Notes: generated by a model from the letters alone, not told the origin. A stretch of DNA of 33,622 bases from UBA3210 sp963610315 (GCA_963610315.1 CAVDMV010000016.1:1-33622); one strand, 5' to 3'; positions 7,124 through 16,303 are shown, numbered from the stretch's first letter. Numbers and translations are program-made.

Positions 7124-9541
7124 TTAGAAATTTAATACTTCGATTACTAAATGTGTCGCGCCGTCTTGAGCGTAGACATGATATCTAATAATAACGCCGT
7201 AGCTAAATCCATAATCAAGATATAATTCAATAGGATTATCTACTGAATAAACAATACTTTCGCATTCGACAGAAATATCATTTTCTTCATCGATAACATA
7301 TTCGTTATCATACCAAGTTGAATCAACTTCATCACCATCATCATTAATTTCTTTTAAGACTTCAAAGTCTTCAGGAATTAATGAACCAGTAACAAATCCT
7401 TTTACATCTTCTACACTTGCGCTTCCTAAATTAACATCAATATTATATTGAGTTTCATCCCATTCATTTGTTTTTTCACTTGCGTTATAAGCATAACCTG
7501 CGCCATCAAGAAGAGCTTCAATTGCTTCTTTAGTTTTTGCTGAAGTATATCCTTTTAATGTAACTGCAGTTACTTCACAAGTAGTTGTTAAAGGTTCTTC
7601 TCCAGGAATAGAAATTGTTGCAGTAATAGTTGCAGTTGTTCCTTCAGCTGTACCTTCTTTAACACTTACTTTACCATTTTCATCAACTGTAATGTTTCCA
7701 GTAGTATCACTAGAAGAATAAGTAACTTCATAAGGTAACATGCTCTTATAAACAGTTAAGGTAGAATCATAACCAATACCGACTGAAACTTCTTCACTTT
7801 CAAAATAGAATTCTGGAGTATGAACTTCTCCTGATCCAATTGAGAAAGTAACAGTTGTTTTACCTACATAATCCCAGTTAGGATCTTGAGTCATAGTGAA
7901 TGTGACCATTAATGCACCAGTTGGATCTTCAAAATATAAATCATCTTCATAAGTATAGTTTTCGTACCATCCTAAGTTTCTAAATGCTTCTGCATAAGCT
8001 TTGTAGAAAGCACCATTCTCATCATAGACTGATAAGCTTAAGCCCATTTCAAGTAAAGCAAGTTCTTTTGCTTTTGCTTCGATTTGTTCTTCAGTGGCAT
8101 CTTCACTTAAATTATAATCTTCTGGGAAAGAAGTAATATCTTCTAAGTAAGCTAAATAATATTTTTCGTAGTAATCTTGACCTTTTAAAGTATATTTAAT
8201 ATTCATTTCTTTATGAGGTAAGTAGTCTTCACTAAATGTAGGTAATGTAATTCCGTTAACCTTCAATACATCAGTGATGGTACTAGAAATAAGATCAGTT
8301 GGCCAAGAAGTAACAAAAGTAGACTTCGCTTCACTAGTTGTAATAGAAACTAAATAGCCAACGTTTTCATAATCATCATTAGATAAGAACATATATGAGA
8401 AAGAAATCTTTTCATTCCAAGTTAAAACAGGATTTTGTAATTCAACTTCACCATAATATTCATAATCGTATCCGTCTTTTAATGAAAGAGTATAGATATA
8501 ATATTCACCATTCTTTTCATAAGCGTAATATTTTCCACCGTCAGCGATTTCAAATTGAGGAACTTCTACACCAGTTTTAGTTTTAATTTGAGCGACGAGT
8601 TCACTAGGCCAAGCAGAACCTTCATAAGTATTAGGTGAATAAGTAAAGTAAGCATTATTACCTTGGAAATAATAGATTTGTGCATCAATAGTTGAGCCAT
8701 CTTCTAATGTTTTATGTAAGATGTAAGAATTATATTCTTTACTTAATTCATCATCTAAAGTAAAGCCATTCTTAATTAAGATATCCGCGTTATCTTTAGA
8801 ATAATCATAAACGTAATAATCAATGACTACGAAGGTATTCGCGTCAGTTATACCAATTTGATTTTGTCCACCCATCTTAAGGAAAGGTAAAGATGTCGTT
8901 GTTGTCGCATATTGCATATCAGTTAGATTGTCTTCTGAATATTCACTGTCGGCACTTTCAAATGAAACTAAATCATTATGGCATCTTAAGATATTACCTG
9001 CAGTAGAAGTAACGTTACCTTCTTCATCTTTTTCTTCTTCTGCGTGGAAATAAATTAATTCATAGCCTTTATTTCTAACGCTTGCTTTTTTAGTGATTTC
9101 ATAATATTCAGTTCCACCATTTAATTGTGCTGCTTCACCATTATAACCTTTAATAGTATTCCAACCAAAGTTTTCGACTGATTTATAATAATCTTTTAAA
9201 GTAAATGATGCGCTTGTATCAGAAATTTGTAAATAAGAATAATCGTCACTAGTAATTTCTTCAACTTTTAAATTGCTATCGACTAAACCTACTGGATAAG
9301 GTAATACTTCACCACAGTATTTTTCAATTAATGCTTTTTGTGCGTCAGTCCACATATCAAAATGGCCATCAATAACTTCACTTGATGATGAAGATGATGA
9401 ACTTGGTGTGACTGAAGAAGTACTTTCACTTGACGAACTTACTGAAGAAGAAGTTTCTGAAGCGCAAGAAGAGAAAGCTCCGCCCATTAAAATAGATAAA
9501 ATAGTAATGGACGATAATGTTAATAATTGTAATTTTTTCAT
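7124..9541 (-). CDS. Large modular surface lipoprotein with Big-2-like domain
   Basis: An 805-residue exported protein of unknown function. The signal peptide (residues 1-25) ends in a lipobox FSSC with Cys26 as the lipid anchor, followed by a Ser-rich linker to about residue 55. The body seems built from repeated modules that open with Trp and a short helix and continue with a Gly/Pro-Tyr pattern: W64 (TDAQKALIEKYCG then LPYP), W311 (PSELVAQIKTKTG then VPQF) and W413 (PTDLISSTITDVL then LPTF). Each is followed by Tyr-rich beta strands. Residues about 615-690 resemble a bacterial Ig-like (Big-2) domain, with YSSSDTTGNITVDENGKVSV. It has its own promoter (9618-9646) and a GAGGAG ribosome site, and is transcribed alone. 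The repeats point to a binding or scaffolding role at the cell surface; no catalytic motif is visible. Confidence 0.85.
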   Translation of the reverse strand: MKKLQLLTLSSITILSILMGGAFSSCASETSSSVSSSSESTSSVTPSSSSSSSSEVIDGHFDMWTDAQKALIEKYCGEVLPYPVGLVDSNLKVEEITSDDYSYLQISDTSASFTLKDYYKSVENFGWNTIKGYNGEAAQLNGGTEYYEITKKASVRNKGYELIYFHAEEEKDEEGNVTSTAGNILRCHNDLVSFESADSEYSEDNLTDMQYATTTTSLPFLKMGGQNQIGITDANTFVVIDYYVYDYSKDNADILIKNGFTLDDELSKEYNSYILHKTLEDGSTIDAQIYYFQGNNAYFTYSPNTYEGSAWPSELVAQIKTKTGVEVPQFEIADGGKYYAYEKNGEYYIYTLSLKDGYDYEYYGEVELQNPVLTWNEKISFSYMFLSNDDYENVGYLVSITTSEAKSTFVTSWPTDLISSTITDVLKVNGITLPTFSEDYLPHKEMNIKYTLKGQDYYEKYYLAYLEDITSFPEDYNLSEDATEEQIEAKAKELALLEMGLSLSVYDENGAFYKAYAEAFRNLGWYENYTYEDDLYFEDPTGALMVTFTMTQDPNWDYVGKTTVTFSIGSGEVHTPEFYFESEEVSVGIGYDSTLTVYKSMLPYEVTYSSSDTTGNITVDENGKVSVKEGTAEGTTATITATISIPGEEPLTTTCEVTAVTLKGYTSAKTKEAIEALLDGAGYAYNASEKTNEWDETQYNIDVNLGSASVEDVKGFVTGSLIPEDFEVLKEINDDGDEVDSTWYDNEYVIDEENDISVECESIVYSVDNPIELYLDYGFSYGVIIRYHVYAQDGATHLVIEVLNF

Positions 9542-9617
9542 TTTATAAGTCTCCTCGTAATATAATCGAGTAAAAGATAAGAGGCATAAGTCCTTAAGAT
9601 TTATTTTGATTTTTTAG

Positions 9618-9646
9618 ATTTTATCACTAAACTATATAGATTACAA
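9618..9646 (-). promoter_or_regulatory. Promoter of the modular lipoprotein gene
   Basis: Minus-strand TTGTAA (9641-9646), exactly 17 bases, then TAAAAT (9618-9623), with TGA directly before the -10 as an extended element. The expected leader is about 70 bases, ending in a GAGGAG ribosome site. Confidence 0.7.
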
Positions 9647-9906
9647 ATAAAAATATTATTAAATTTAGTTATTTTTTTATTTCATACTCACCGCCGAGGA
9701 ATCTAGTGAGGTCTTTTAGTTTTACTATTTACATTTTATCCATATCTCAAGATATAAATCTTTCTTTTACCAGATAATGAAAAATGCATTATTAACGGTG
9801 ATACACGCCAAATATATATACATATCACTCACAAAAACAATAAAAGAATTAAAAAAATTAACTTTTCCTATATTTTATAAATTTTATACTTGTTTAGAAA
9901 AATACA

Positions 9907-9939
9907 TAATTAAAAAAGGCTCTCTAATTTTAGAGAGCC
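9907..9939 (-). terminator. Terminator at the end of the opp operon
   Basis: GGCTCTCTA at 9918-9926 pairs with 9931-9939 around AATTT. On the minus strand the stem is followed by TTTTTTAATTA. It lies 22 bases past the stop of the DUF3899-type gene, which places that gene in the opp transcript. Confidence 0.9.
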
Positions 9940-9961
9940 AACAATATTCATTCAATACTAT

Positions 9962-10354
9962 TTATTTAGTTTTAAACCACATTAGTAAGAAAATCATCGA
10001 GATAGCAGTAAGTATACATCCATCAATTAATAAATAACCAAATCCACCTTTACGGTCTTTCTTTGCTTCTTTATAATCGTAGAATGTTTTATATTTTCTT
10101 TCTGTTCCCTTATTAAATAAACTAATAAACATAATTACGCCGTAAGAAAGCATATCAAATGTGCCTCCGTTTGTCGCGATAATTAATACCCCGAAGCAAA
10201 TTAATATTACCCCAGGAACAAAGAATGCATCAGTTAAAATATGGAACACATCATTAATAGATGTAGAAGAAAAGATACCTTTGAACACACAAATAAGAAA
10301 AGCACAAGCTAGTCCAATTAATAATGTAATAATGTATCTTAGGTATCTTTTCAT
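9962..10354 (-). CDS. Small membrane protein, DUF3899 type
   Basis: A 130-residue integral membrane protein. Predicted helices lie near residues 5-25, 44-62, 65-80 and 108-126. After the second helix comes GGTFDMLSYG, then KYKTFYDYKEAKKDRK. This (N/G)GGFD-SYG plus Lys/Tyr-rich pattern is what I recall for the family DUF3899, whose role is unknown. It starts 12 bases after the oppF stop, with AGGAG ahead of the ATG, and the next terminator is downstream of it. It is therefore probably the sixth gene of the opp operon. Whether it helps the transporter or is just a passenger cannot be told. Confidence 0.75.
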   Translation of the reverse strand: MKRYLRYIITLLIGLACAFLICVFKGIFSSTSINDVFHILTDAFFVPGVILICFGVLIIATNGGTFDMLSYGVIMFISLFNKGTERKYKTFYDYKEAKKDRKGGFGYLLIDGCILTAISMIFLLMWFKTK

Positions 10355-10366
10355 TTAAATCTCCTG

Positions 10367-11620
10367 TTATTTTTTTATTTGTTCTTTGTATTTAGCTTCT
10401 TCTTCGCTATTGCAATAGACAAAGTGTCCAGGTGCAATTTCTCTTAATGATGGTTTTTCATTAGAATAATCATGAGCGATTAAAGGATTGTATGTAACTC
10501 TCTTTCTCTTCTTTTCAAAATGAGGATCAGGGAGAGGAATCGCAGATAATAATGATTGAGTATATGGATGTAATGGATGAGCGAATAATTCATCGGATGT
10601 TGCAAGTTCAACAATCTTACCAAAATACATAACTGCAATACGATCTGAGAAATATTTAACAACGGATAAGTCATGTGCGATGAATAAAGTTGTTAAACCC
10701 ATTTTGTCTCTTAATTCATTTAACAAGTTAATAACTTGAGCTTGAATAGAGACATCTAGCGCAGAAACAGGTTCGTCTGCGATGATTAATTGAGGATTTA
10801 AGATAATCGCTCTTGCGATACCAATTCTTTGACGTTGACCACCAGAGAATTCATGTGGATATCTTGAAGCGTGTTCTCTTACAAGTCCGACGAGTTCAAG
10901 AACTCGATAGACTTCTTCATCAATCTTCTTTTTATCTTTTTCACCACGGATAATAAGTCCTTCTGCGATAATATCATGAACTGTCATACGTGGATCTAGA
11001 GAAGCGATAGGATCTTGGAAAATCATTTGAATGTTAGTGGTAATACGAGCTTTTTTTGCATATCTAATTGCTTTTTTTGCTTCGATCATTAATTCATTCT
11101 TTTTAGCTGGATCACTTTCAGATGCGATCTTTTCATCATATTCTTTCTTTACTTTTTCGACTTCTTTTTGAGCGTATTCCTTATCACAATTTTTGTGATC
11201 GTATTTTGCTTTTCTCATCTCTAAAGTATTTTCTTCAATGATTTTATAAAGTTCTTCTACTCTTTTTTCTTTTTCGTCAGAGATTGATTTTCCATTAGAT
11301 TCAACTGAATTATCAAGCGTTCTTTGTTTAAGAGCTTTTAATTCTTTCTTTGCTTCTTTAATTTTATTTTTATATTCGTTAACACCTGCCGCGATTCTAA
11401 CACCATCAAAATAAACGCTTCCTCCGGTTATATCGTATAAACGAATAATTGATCTACCAGTTGTAGTTTTTCCACAGCCTGATTCACCAACTAGACCAAA
11501 GACTTCACCTTTATAAATGTCAAAAGATACATCATCGACTGCTTTTAGGTAGCCTTTACCCATCTTGAAATATTGTTCAAGATGATCAACTTTTAATAAT
11601 ACTTCTTTATTATTTTCCAT
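10367..11620 (-). CDS. oppF: Oligopeptide ABC transporter ATPase OppF with coiled-coil insertion
   Basis: One of the two ATP-hydrolysing subunits of the peptide importer. Walker A is GESGCGKT (45-52), the Q-loop is FQDPIASLDPRMTV (Gln202), the signature is SGGQRQR (259 on), Walker B is LIIADEP (279-285), and the His switch is IAHDLS. The C-terminal extension HPYTQSLLSAIP is typical of Opp/Dpp ATPases. The family is usually 310-330 residues; this one has 417. The surplus is an insertion at about 79-195, between Walker A and the Q-loop. It is rich in Lys and Glu (KNKIKEAKKELKALKQ, then VEKVKKEYDEKI) and probably forms a coiled coil. The gene overlaps the end of oppD by 11 bases in another frame and is followed by a DUF3899 gene. 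Confidence 0.93.
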   Translation of the reverse strand: MENNKEVLLKVDHLEQYFKMGKGYLKAVDDVSFDIYKGEVFGLVGESGCGKTTTGRSIIRLYDITGGSVYFDGVRIAAGVNEYKNKIKEAKKELKALKQRTLDNSVESNGKSISDEKEKRVEELYKIIEENTLEMRKAKYDHKNCDKEYAQKEVEKVKKEYDEKIASESDPAKKNELMIEAKKAIRYAKKARITTNIQMIFQDPIASLDPRMTVHDIIAEGLIIRGEKDKKKIDEEVYRVLELVGLVREHASRYPHEFSGGQRQRIGIARAIILNPQLIIADEPVSALDVSIQAQVINLLNELRDKMGLTTLFIAHDLSVVKYFSDRIAVMYFGKIVELATSDELFAHPLHPYTQSLLSAIPLPDPHFEKKRKRVTYNPLIAHDYSNEKPSLREIAPGHFVYCNSEEEAKYKEQIKK

Positions 11621-13748
11621 CTTCAGTCACCTTCTTTTTCATTCTTTCAATACGATCAGTAATAACCTTTGGAGGGTTGATTTTTGGTGCATTTGGATGT
11701 AATAACCAAGTTGCAGCATAATGAGTTTCGCTTACTTCAAATAGAGGAGGTTGTTCTTCAAAATCAATTTCAAGAGCATACTTATTTCTATCCGCGAATG
11801 CATCACCCTTTGGAGGGAAAATCATATTTGGTGGAGTACCAGGAATAGCTTCTAGTTTTTCTTTAGTATCTAAGTCAGGCATAGATGAAAGTAATGCCCA
11901 AGTATATGGATGTTTAGGATCATAGAAGATATCTTCACTTGTACCGTATTCAACAATCTTACCAGCATACATAACTGCGATTCTATCTGCCATCATCGCA
12001 ACAACACCTAAGTCGTGAGTAATGAAGATTACTGATAAGTTTCTTTCTTTCTTAATCTTATTAATAAGTTCAAGAATTTGAGATTGAATTGTGACGTCAA
12101 GAGCAGTTGTTGGTTCATCACAAATAAGAATATCTGGGTTTGCGCTTAAAGCGATTGCAATAACAATTCTTTGTCTCATACCACCTGAGAATTCAAATGG
12201 ATATTGTTTAAATCTAACGGCAGGTTCTGGAATGCCAACTTCTTCGAGTAATTTTAAAGCTTTTGCTTTTGCCATACTCTTAGTTACTCTATAAACAGCT
12301 TTTGATGCTTGTTCTTTAAAGAAGGCAATTAATTCTGTTGTCGCTTTTTTAGCATCATGGTTCTTATAATTTTCAATTGCTTTATTATAGAACTTTTCAA
12401 CACCTTCAAGTACTTTAACAATATTTTCTTTTGCTAAATCTAGGTTAACTAATGTAGGAGGAACAACTTTCCATGTTGGTTTTTTGCCCTTTTCAATTAA
12501 TGCGTTATATTTAGCTAAGTTCTTGTCATATTTCTTTTGTGCTTTTGGATTAGAGATTAAACCTTTAAAATAAGTTTCAATCGCATGAGAAATAGTTAAT
12601 CCAAAGCAATATTCAGTTGATTCTTTCTTAATATCTAAAAGGTCAATTGAATCATTAACTTTTTTAGTTAATTCTTTTGCGATTTTTTTAGATTCCTTAT
12701 AATCAATCTTTTCTTGTGAGAAATATTCTTTTGCTTTTGAAATTTCTTCTAATGTTAATTTTTTAGAACTAATTGATGAGAAATGGCTAACAGAGACACC
12801 TTTTTCAGCAAGAGCAGTAAAGTCTTCAAGGAATTCTTTATTTAATGCTTCGAAAGTAATTTTATTTAATTCTTCTTCTTTTACATTGACGTAATCATAA
12901 TTAGGATTCTTTAATAAATAATAACCTAAAGCGAAATAATCAACTTTTGTTTTATTTTGAGCGTTAACTACTACTTCTTTTACTTTATTTAATAATGAAG
13001 TAAAATCTTCTTTATTAGTTTCTTTTGTAACTGCGAATAAATCGTCACAAAGTTTTTTATTTTCTTCTGTTTCATCTACTAGATGAGGAACAAAAGTCTT
13101 TTTGAATTGTTTTAAAATCTTACGTGCAGTAACCTTTAAATCAATTTTTTGATTCTTAGAAATTAAGAATAACGCATCGTCAATATCTAAGACAATTTGA
13201 ACTGCGAATTCATATGCAAGGTTATATTTGTTTTCGAGTTCATTACCTTTAATACAGAATTTATTAAAAGTATCACAATATGAAGCATACTTTTCTTCTT
13301 TTTCATTAGAAGATAAATCCATGTATTTATTTAATAATTTTAATTTAGTATTGAAATTATTTTTTGATTCTTTTTGACTTAATTTTCCTTTTAAAATCAT
13401 CGCTTCTGTAAGTTGTTTACCAACTGTAACAATTGGGTTTAAACTTGACATAGGATCTTGGAAAATCATTGAAATTTTATCTCCACGAATCTTGTGGAAA
13501 TATTCTTCAGAAATTTTTAATAAATCTTGTCCATCGTAAAGGATTTCTCCACCTTCGACAATCGCGTTATTAGCTAGAATACCAATAATAGCTTTACTTG
13601 TAACTGATTTACCAGAACCAGATTCACCAACTATCGCGAGAGTTTCACCTTTATATAAATCAAATGAGATATCTCTAACAGCTTTAACTGTACCGTTTTG
13701 AGTTCTAAAAGATATTTGAAGATCTTTTACTTCTAATTTCTTTTCCAT
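11610..13748 (-). CDS. oppD: Oligopeptide ABC transporter ATPase OppD with a very large insertion
   Basis: The partner ATPase of OppF. Walker A is GESGSGKS (41-48), the Q-loop is FQDPMSSLNPIVTVG (Gln97), the signature is SGGMRQR (521 on), Walker B is LICDEPTTALD, and the His switch is ITHDLG. The C-terminus has HPYTWALLSSMP and the PGTPP motif of the family. OppD proteins normally have about 330-350 residues; this one has 712. Nearly all the excess, about 365 residues, lies between the Q-loop and the signature (about 120-485), in the helical subdomain that touches the membrane subunits. It is Lys/Glu/Tyr-rich, mostly helical in appearance, and without recognisable motifs. The frame is continuous with normal codon use across the junctions. 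The gene starts three bases after the oppC stop and overlaps oppF. Confidence 0.92.
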   Translation of the reverse strand: MEKKLEVKDLQISFRTQNGTVKAVRDISFDLYKGETLAIVGESGSGKSVTSKAIIGILANNAIVEGGEILYDGQDLLKISEEYFHKIRGDKISMIFQDPMSSLNPIVTVGKQLTEAMILKGKLSQKESKNNFNTKLKLLNKYMDLSSNEKEEKYASYCDTFNKFCIKGNELENKYNLAYEFAVQIVLDIDDALFLISKNQKIDLKVTARKILKQFKKTFVPHLVDETEENKKLCDDLFAVTKETNKEDFTSLLNKVKEVVVNAQNKTKVDYFALGYYLLKNPNYDYVNVKEEELNKITFEALNKEFLEDFTALAEKGVSVSHFSSISSKKLTLEEISKAKEYFSQEKIDYKESKKIAKELTKKVNDSIDLLDIKKESTEYCFGLTISHAIETYFKGLISNPKAQKKYDKNLAKYNALIEKGKKPTWKVVPPTLVNLDLAKENIVKVLEGVEKFYNKAIENYKNHDAKKATTELIAFFKEQASKAVYRVTKSMAKAKALKLLEEVGIPEPAVRFKQYPFEFSGGMRQRIVIAIALSANPDILICDEPTTALDVTIQSQILELINKIKKERNLSVIFITHDLGVVAMMADRIAVMYAGKIVEYGTSEDIFYDPKHPYTWALLSSMPDLDTKEKLEAIPGTPPNMIFPPKGDAFADRNKYALEIDFEEQPPLFEVSETHYAATWLLHPNAPKINPPKVITDRIERMKKKVTEDGK

Positions 13749-13751
13749 AAA

Positions 13752-15338
13752 TTAATCCTCACTTCCTCTTAGTGATGGGTTAAACGCATCACGAAGACCA
13801 TTACCGAATAAGTTAAAACTTAACATTAATAATGAAATAAATACTGATGGGAATACAATCATGTAAGGGTAAGTAACTAAGTAAGCTTGTGCATTCGCGA
13901 GTAATGTACCAACTGAAGTAATGTTACCATCATCAAGATTAATAATTCCTAAATATGATAAACTTGTTTCAGAGAAGATAGTTCCTGGGATAACTAAGAC
14001 ACAGCTTGTAACTAATGTACCTAAAGCATTAGGGAAAATATGTTTAAACATAATACGTTTATCTGAAGCACCTAATGTTCTAGCAGCAAGAACATATTCT
14101 TGATTTTTGAAACGATAGAATTGCATACGAGTTCTTCCCGCCATAGAAATCCATCCCGTTAAGAAGAACGCAATTAGTAGAATGACTACTTGGTTAGCAT
14201 CCATATGATATTTTAATAAAGTGATGACGATCATGAATGGAACCGCAGATAAAATATCAGAAAATCTTTCCATGATTAAGTCAATTCTTCCGCCGTAATA
14301 ACCTTCAATCGCGCCGTAAATCGCACCAACTAATAAGTTAACAGTTGAAACAACAATTGCAAGAGCGAAAGAGAATCTAGCACCATTACTTAATGCAGTA
14401 AAAATATCTTGTCCAGAAGAAGTAGTACCAAAGATAAATACTGGTTGAGTAATTCTATCTTTTAATACTGCTGTATGATAATAAATATAATAATCATAAT
14501 ATGAGACTCTAACTCTATAAGAAACATCACCGGTAGTAGAATAAGTCATTTTCGCGTAAGCATATAATTGTTCATCGCCTTCAACTCTCATTGTAGAATT
14601 GTACTTATCAGTTCTTACGCCATCTCTAATAGTTACGGTTCTATATACATTTTGGAAGTTTCCATTTGCATCTAAAACTGCAGTTGTTAGACCAGATACA
14701 ACTTTTGTTTTATACCAGAAGTTTGCATCAGTTTTATCTGTTTGACCTAAAGTTGAATCATTGTTTGATCTTTCTAAAGCTGGATAGATAACTTGAATCT
14801 TATTTGTATCTTGATAAGATTGTAAAGATAAATATTCTTCTTCAGTTAAATCTTTATAAATTACACCAGTTTTATAATAAGAATCTCTTCTTATTCTATA
14901 TTTAGTTGAAGTAGAACCATTTCCGTCAGTAGTTGTAACAACAGTATAATCACCATTTTTAATTGGTGAACGGCCTGTTTCTTCACCCATTGCTTTATAT
15001 TTTAGATATTCTTGATAGTTAACATCTACGGATTCACAACCATCCCAGAAATTCCAACCAGTAGCCATAGATAAGTGACTCTTTGGTAAGCAATATGCAA
15101 AATATGCATCACGATCAGAAACTTTATATGGAGTAACGAATGGTCCAATAATTGAGAATAAAATTAAAATACCAATAATAACCGCTGCGACAATACTAGC
15201 TTTGTTTTTCTTGAAACGATTGAAAGCATCTTTAAAGTATCCAACTGGTTTAGTATCTAATTCTTTATCGTGCATTCTGCCATCTTTATTAGCTAAAACG
15301 AACTTTTCACTAGAAATTTTATATTCACTTGGTTTCAT
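13752..15338 (-). CDS. oppC: Oligopeptide ABC transporter permease OppC with large extracytoplasmic insertion
   Basis: One of two membrane subunits forming the peptide channel. It begins with a cytoplasmic segment, then a first helix at about 47-70 (ASIVAAVIIGILILFSI followed by PFVTPY). About 215 residues then lie outside the membrane (about 75-290), rich in Tyr, Thr and Asp. The standard OppC body resumes at FGTTSSGQDIFTALSNGARFS, the counterpart of the usual GTDxxGRD-GAR segment. The cytoplasmic EAA loop that docks on the ATPases is AARTLGASDKRIMFKHIFPN. Family members usually have about 300 residues, so 528 is exceptional. It starts two bases after oppB stops. The ectodomain may contact the enlarged OppA; that is inference. 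Confidence 0.92.
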   Translation of the reverse strand: MKPSEYKISSEKFVLANKDGRMHDKELDTKPVGYFKDAFNRFKKNKASIVAAVIIGILILFSIIGPFVTPYKVSDRDAYFAYCLPKSHLSMATGWNFWDGCESVDVNYQEYLKYKAMGEETGRSPIKNGDYTVVTTTDGNGSTSTKYRIRRDSYYKTGVIYKDLTEEEYLSLQSYQDTNKIQVIYPALERSNNDSTLGQTDKTDANFWYKTKVVSGLTTAVLDANGNFQNVYRTVTIRDGVRTDKYNSTMRVEGDEQLYAYAKMTYSTTGDVSYRVRVSYYDYYIYYHTAVLKDRITQPVFIFGTTSSGQDIFTALSNGARFSFALAIVVSTVNLLVGAIYGAIEGYYGGRIDLIMERFSDILSAVPFMIVITLLKYHMDANQVVILLIAFFLTGWISMAGRTRMQFYRFKNQEYVLAARTLGASDKRIMFKHIFPNALGTLVTSCVLVIPGTIFSETSLSYLGIINLDDGNITSVGTLLANAQAYLVTYPYMIVFPSVFISLLMLSFNLFGNGLRDAFNPSLRGSED

Positions 15339-15340
15339 AA

Positions 15341-16303
15341 TTACTTCGCCCCCATTCTAATTCTTGGATCGATAATACCATAAGAGATATCAACAATGAT
15401 ACCTGCGGTTAATCCAATTAAGATATAGAATCCAGATAATAACATAAATGAGTCATAATCTTGATATGTAATCGCAGTTAAGTATAAGCCACCAACACCT
15501 GGAATTGAGAAAATCTTTTCAATGACAAGTGAGCCTGATAAGACTCCGACAAATTCTGCGATAATGCTTGGGAAAATAGGTACCATCGCATTTCTTAATG
15601 CGTGGTGAACTGTAGCTTGAGCTTTAGTTAAACCTTTAGTTCTCGCAAGCAACATGTATTCATTTGTTAAAACTTCACAAAGTTCCGCACGAGTGAAACG
15701 AGCATATCCTGCAATTGAACCGAATGATAATGAGATAACCGCAGGAATCATAGATACGAATACGCTCCAATCAAAATAGTTTGTGCCATCACTCATTTGT
15801 AATGGGAACCAACCTAATTTAAAACAGAAAATATATTGTACTAAGAATGCATAAACAAAGCTTGGAACTGAAATGAAAATCATAACACCAGTAGAGATGA
15901 TATGGTCAGTTAATTTGTTCTTTTTTAAAGCAGCCCAGATACCTAAACCAATACCTACTGGGACCGCAATTAAAGTTGAATAAACGTTAATTAAGACTGT
16001 TGGAGGTAATTTACTAATGAAAATTTCCCAAACACTCTTTGTTCTATATTGTGGGACATTAACAAAAATACCAAAGTCACCTTGTGTAACAATTCGTTTA
16101 ATATAATTAAAGAATTGAACTGGGATAGGGTCATAATATCCTCTAGCTTCAAATTGAAGTTTTAAAATTTCTGCATCTTTACCAATTGAAACATCAATAG
16201 TAATTGGTAATAGTTTGATTAATACGAAACATATGATTTCAATGATAAAGAAAGTGATGAGCATTAACCCAAGTCTCTTTAATATATATTTAAACATGTA
16301 CAT
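15341..16303 (-). CDS. oppB: Oligopeptide ABC transporter permease OppB
   Basis: The second membrane subunit of the importer, 320 residues, a normal length. Helix 1 is at about 8-30 (LGLMLITFFIIEIICFVLI), followed by a periplasm-type loop and five more helices. The EAA loop that binds an ATPase is ARTKGLTKAQATVHHALRNAM, with the usual family Gly and Arg. The C-terminus ends in DPRIRMG, typical for OppB/DppB. The start has AAGGAAGG about ten bases upstream. It follows oppA after a 90-base gap that holds a hairpin (16338-16368), and is followed two bases later by oppC. Of the five subunits it is the only one without an obvious insertion. Confidence 0.94.
   Translation of the reverse strand: MYMFKYILKRLGLMLITFFIIEIICFVLIKLLPITIDVSIGKDAEILKLQFEARGYYDPIPVQFFNYIKRIVTQGDFGIFVNVPQYRTKSVWEIFISKLPPTVLINVYSTLIAVPVGIGLGIWAALKKNKLTDHIISTGVMIFISVPSFVYAFLVQYIFCFKLGWFPLQMSDGTNYFDWSVFVSMIPAVISLSFGSIAGYARFTRAELCEVLTNEYMLLARTKGLTKAQATVHHALRNAMVPIFPSIIAEFVGVLSGSLVIEKIFSIPGVGGLYLTAITYQDYDSFMLLSGFYILIGLTAGIIVDISYGIIDPRIRMGAK

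Larger units (their letters stand above)
9542..9961. other. 420-bp intergenic region between the modular lipoprotein gene and the opp operon
   Basis: Very AT-rich. It holds the lipoprotein promoter (9618-9646), a short GC-rich inverted repeat (CTCAC at 9688-9692 and GTGAG at 9706-9710 around CGCCGAGGAATCTA), a small hairpin (ATATCT/AGATAT near 9745-9758) and the opp-operon terminator (9907-9939). A possible 86-codon frame on plus (9777-10037) has no ribosome site and overlaps the opposite-strand DUF3899 gene, so it is not called. Confidence 0.6.

Noticed and set aside
9680..9720. T-box or other known riboswitch before the modular lipoprotein gene
   Set aside because: The GC-rich patch lies upstream of the best promoter, so outside the message, and the conserved T-box sequence is not present.
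9777..10037. 86-codon frame on the plus strand in the spacer before the opp operon end
   Set aside because: No ribosome site, it runs through the opp terminator and overlaps the opposite-strand DUF3899 gene, and the protein has no recognisable motif.
11610..13748. OppD as a fusion or assembly chimera of two genes
   Set aside because: The inserted part has the same composition and codon style as its flanks, the frame is unbroken, and the OppF and OppC genes are also expanded.
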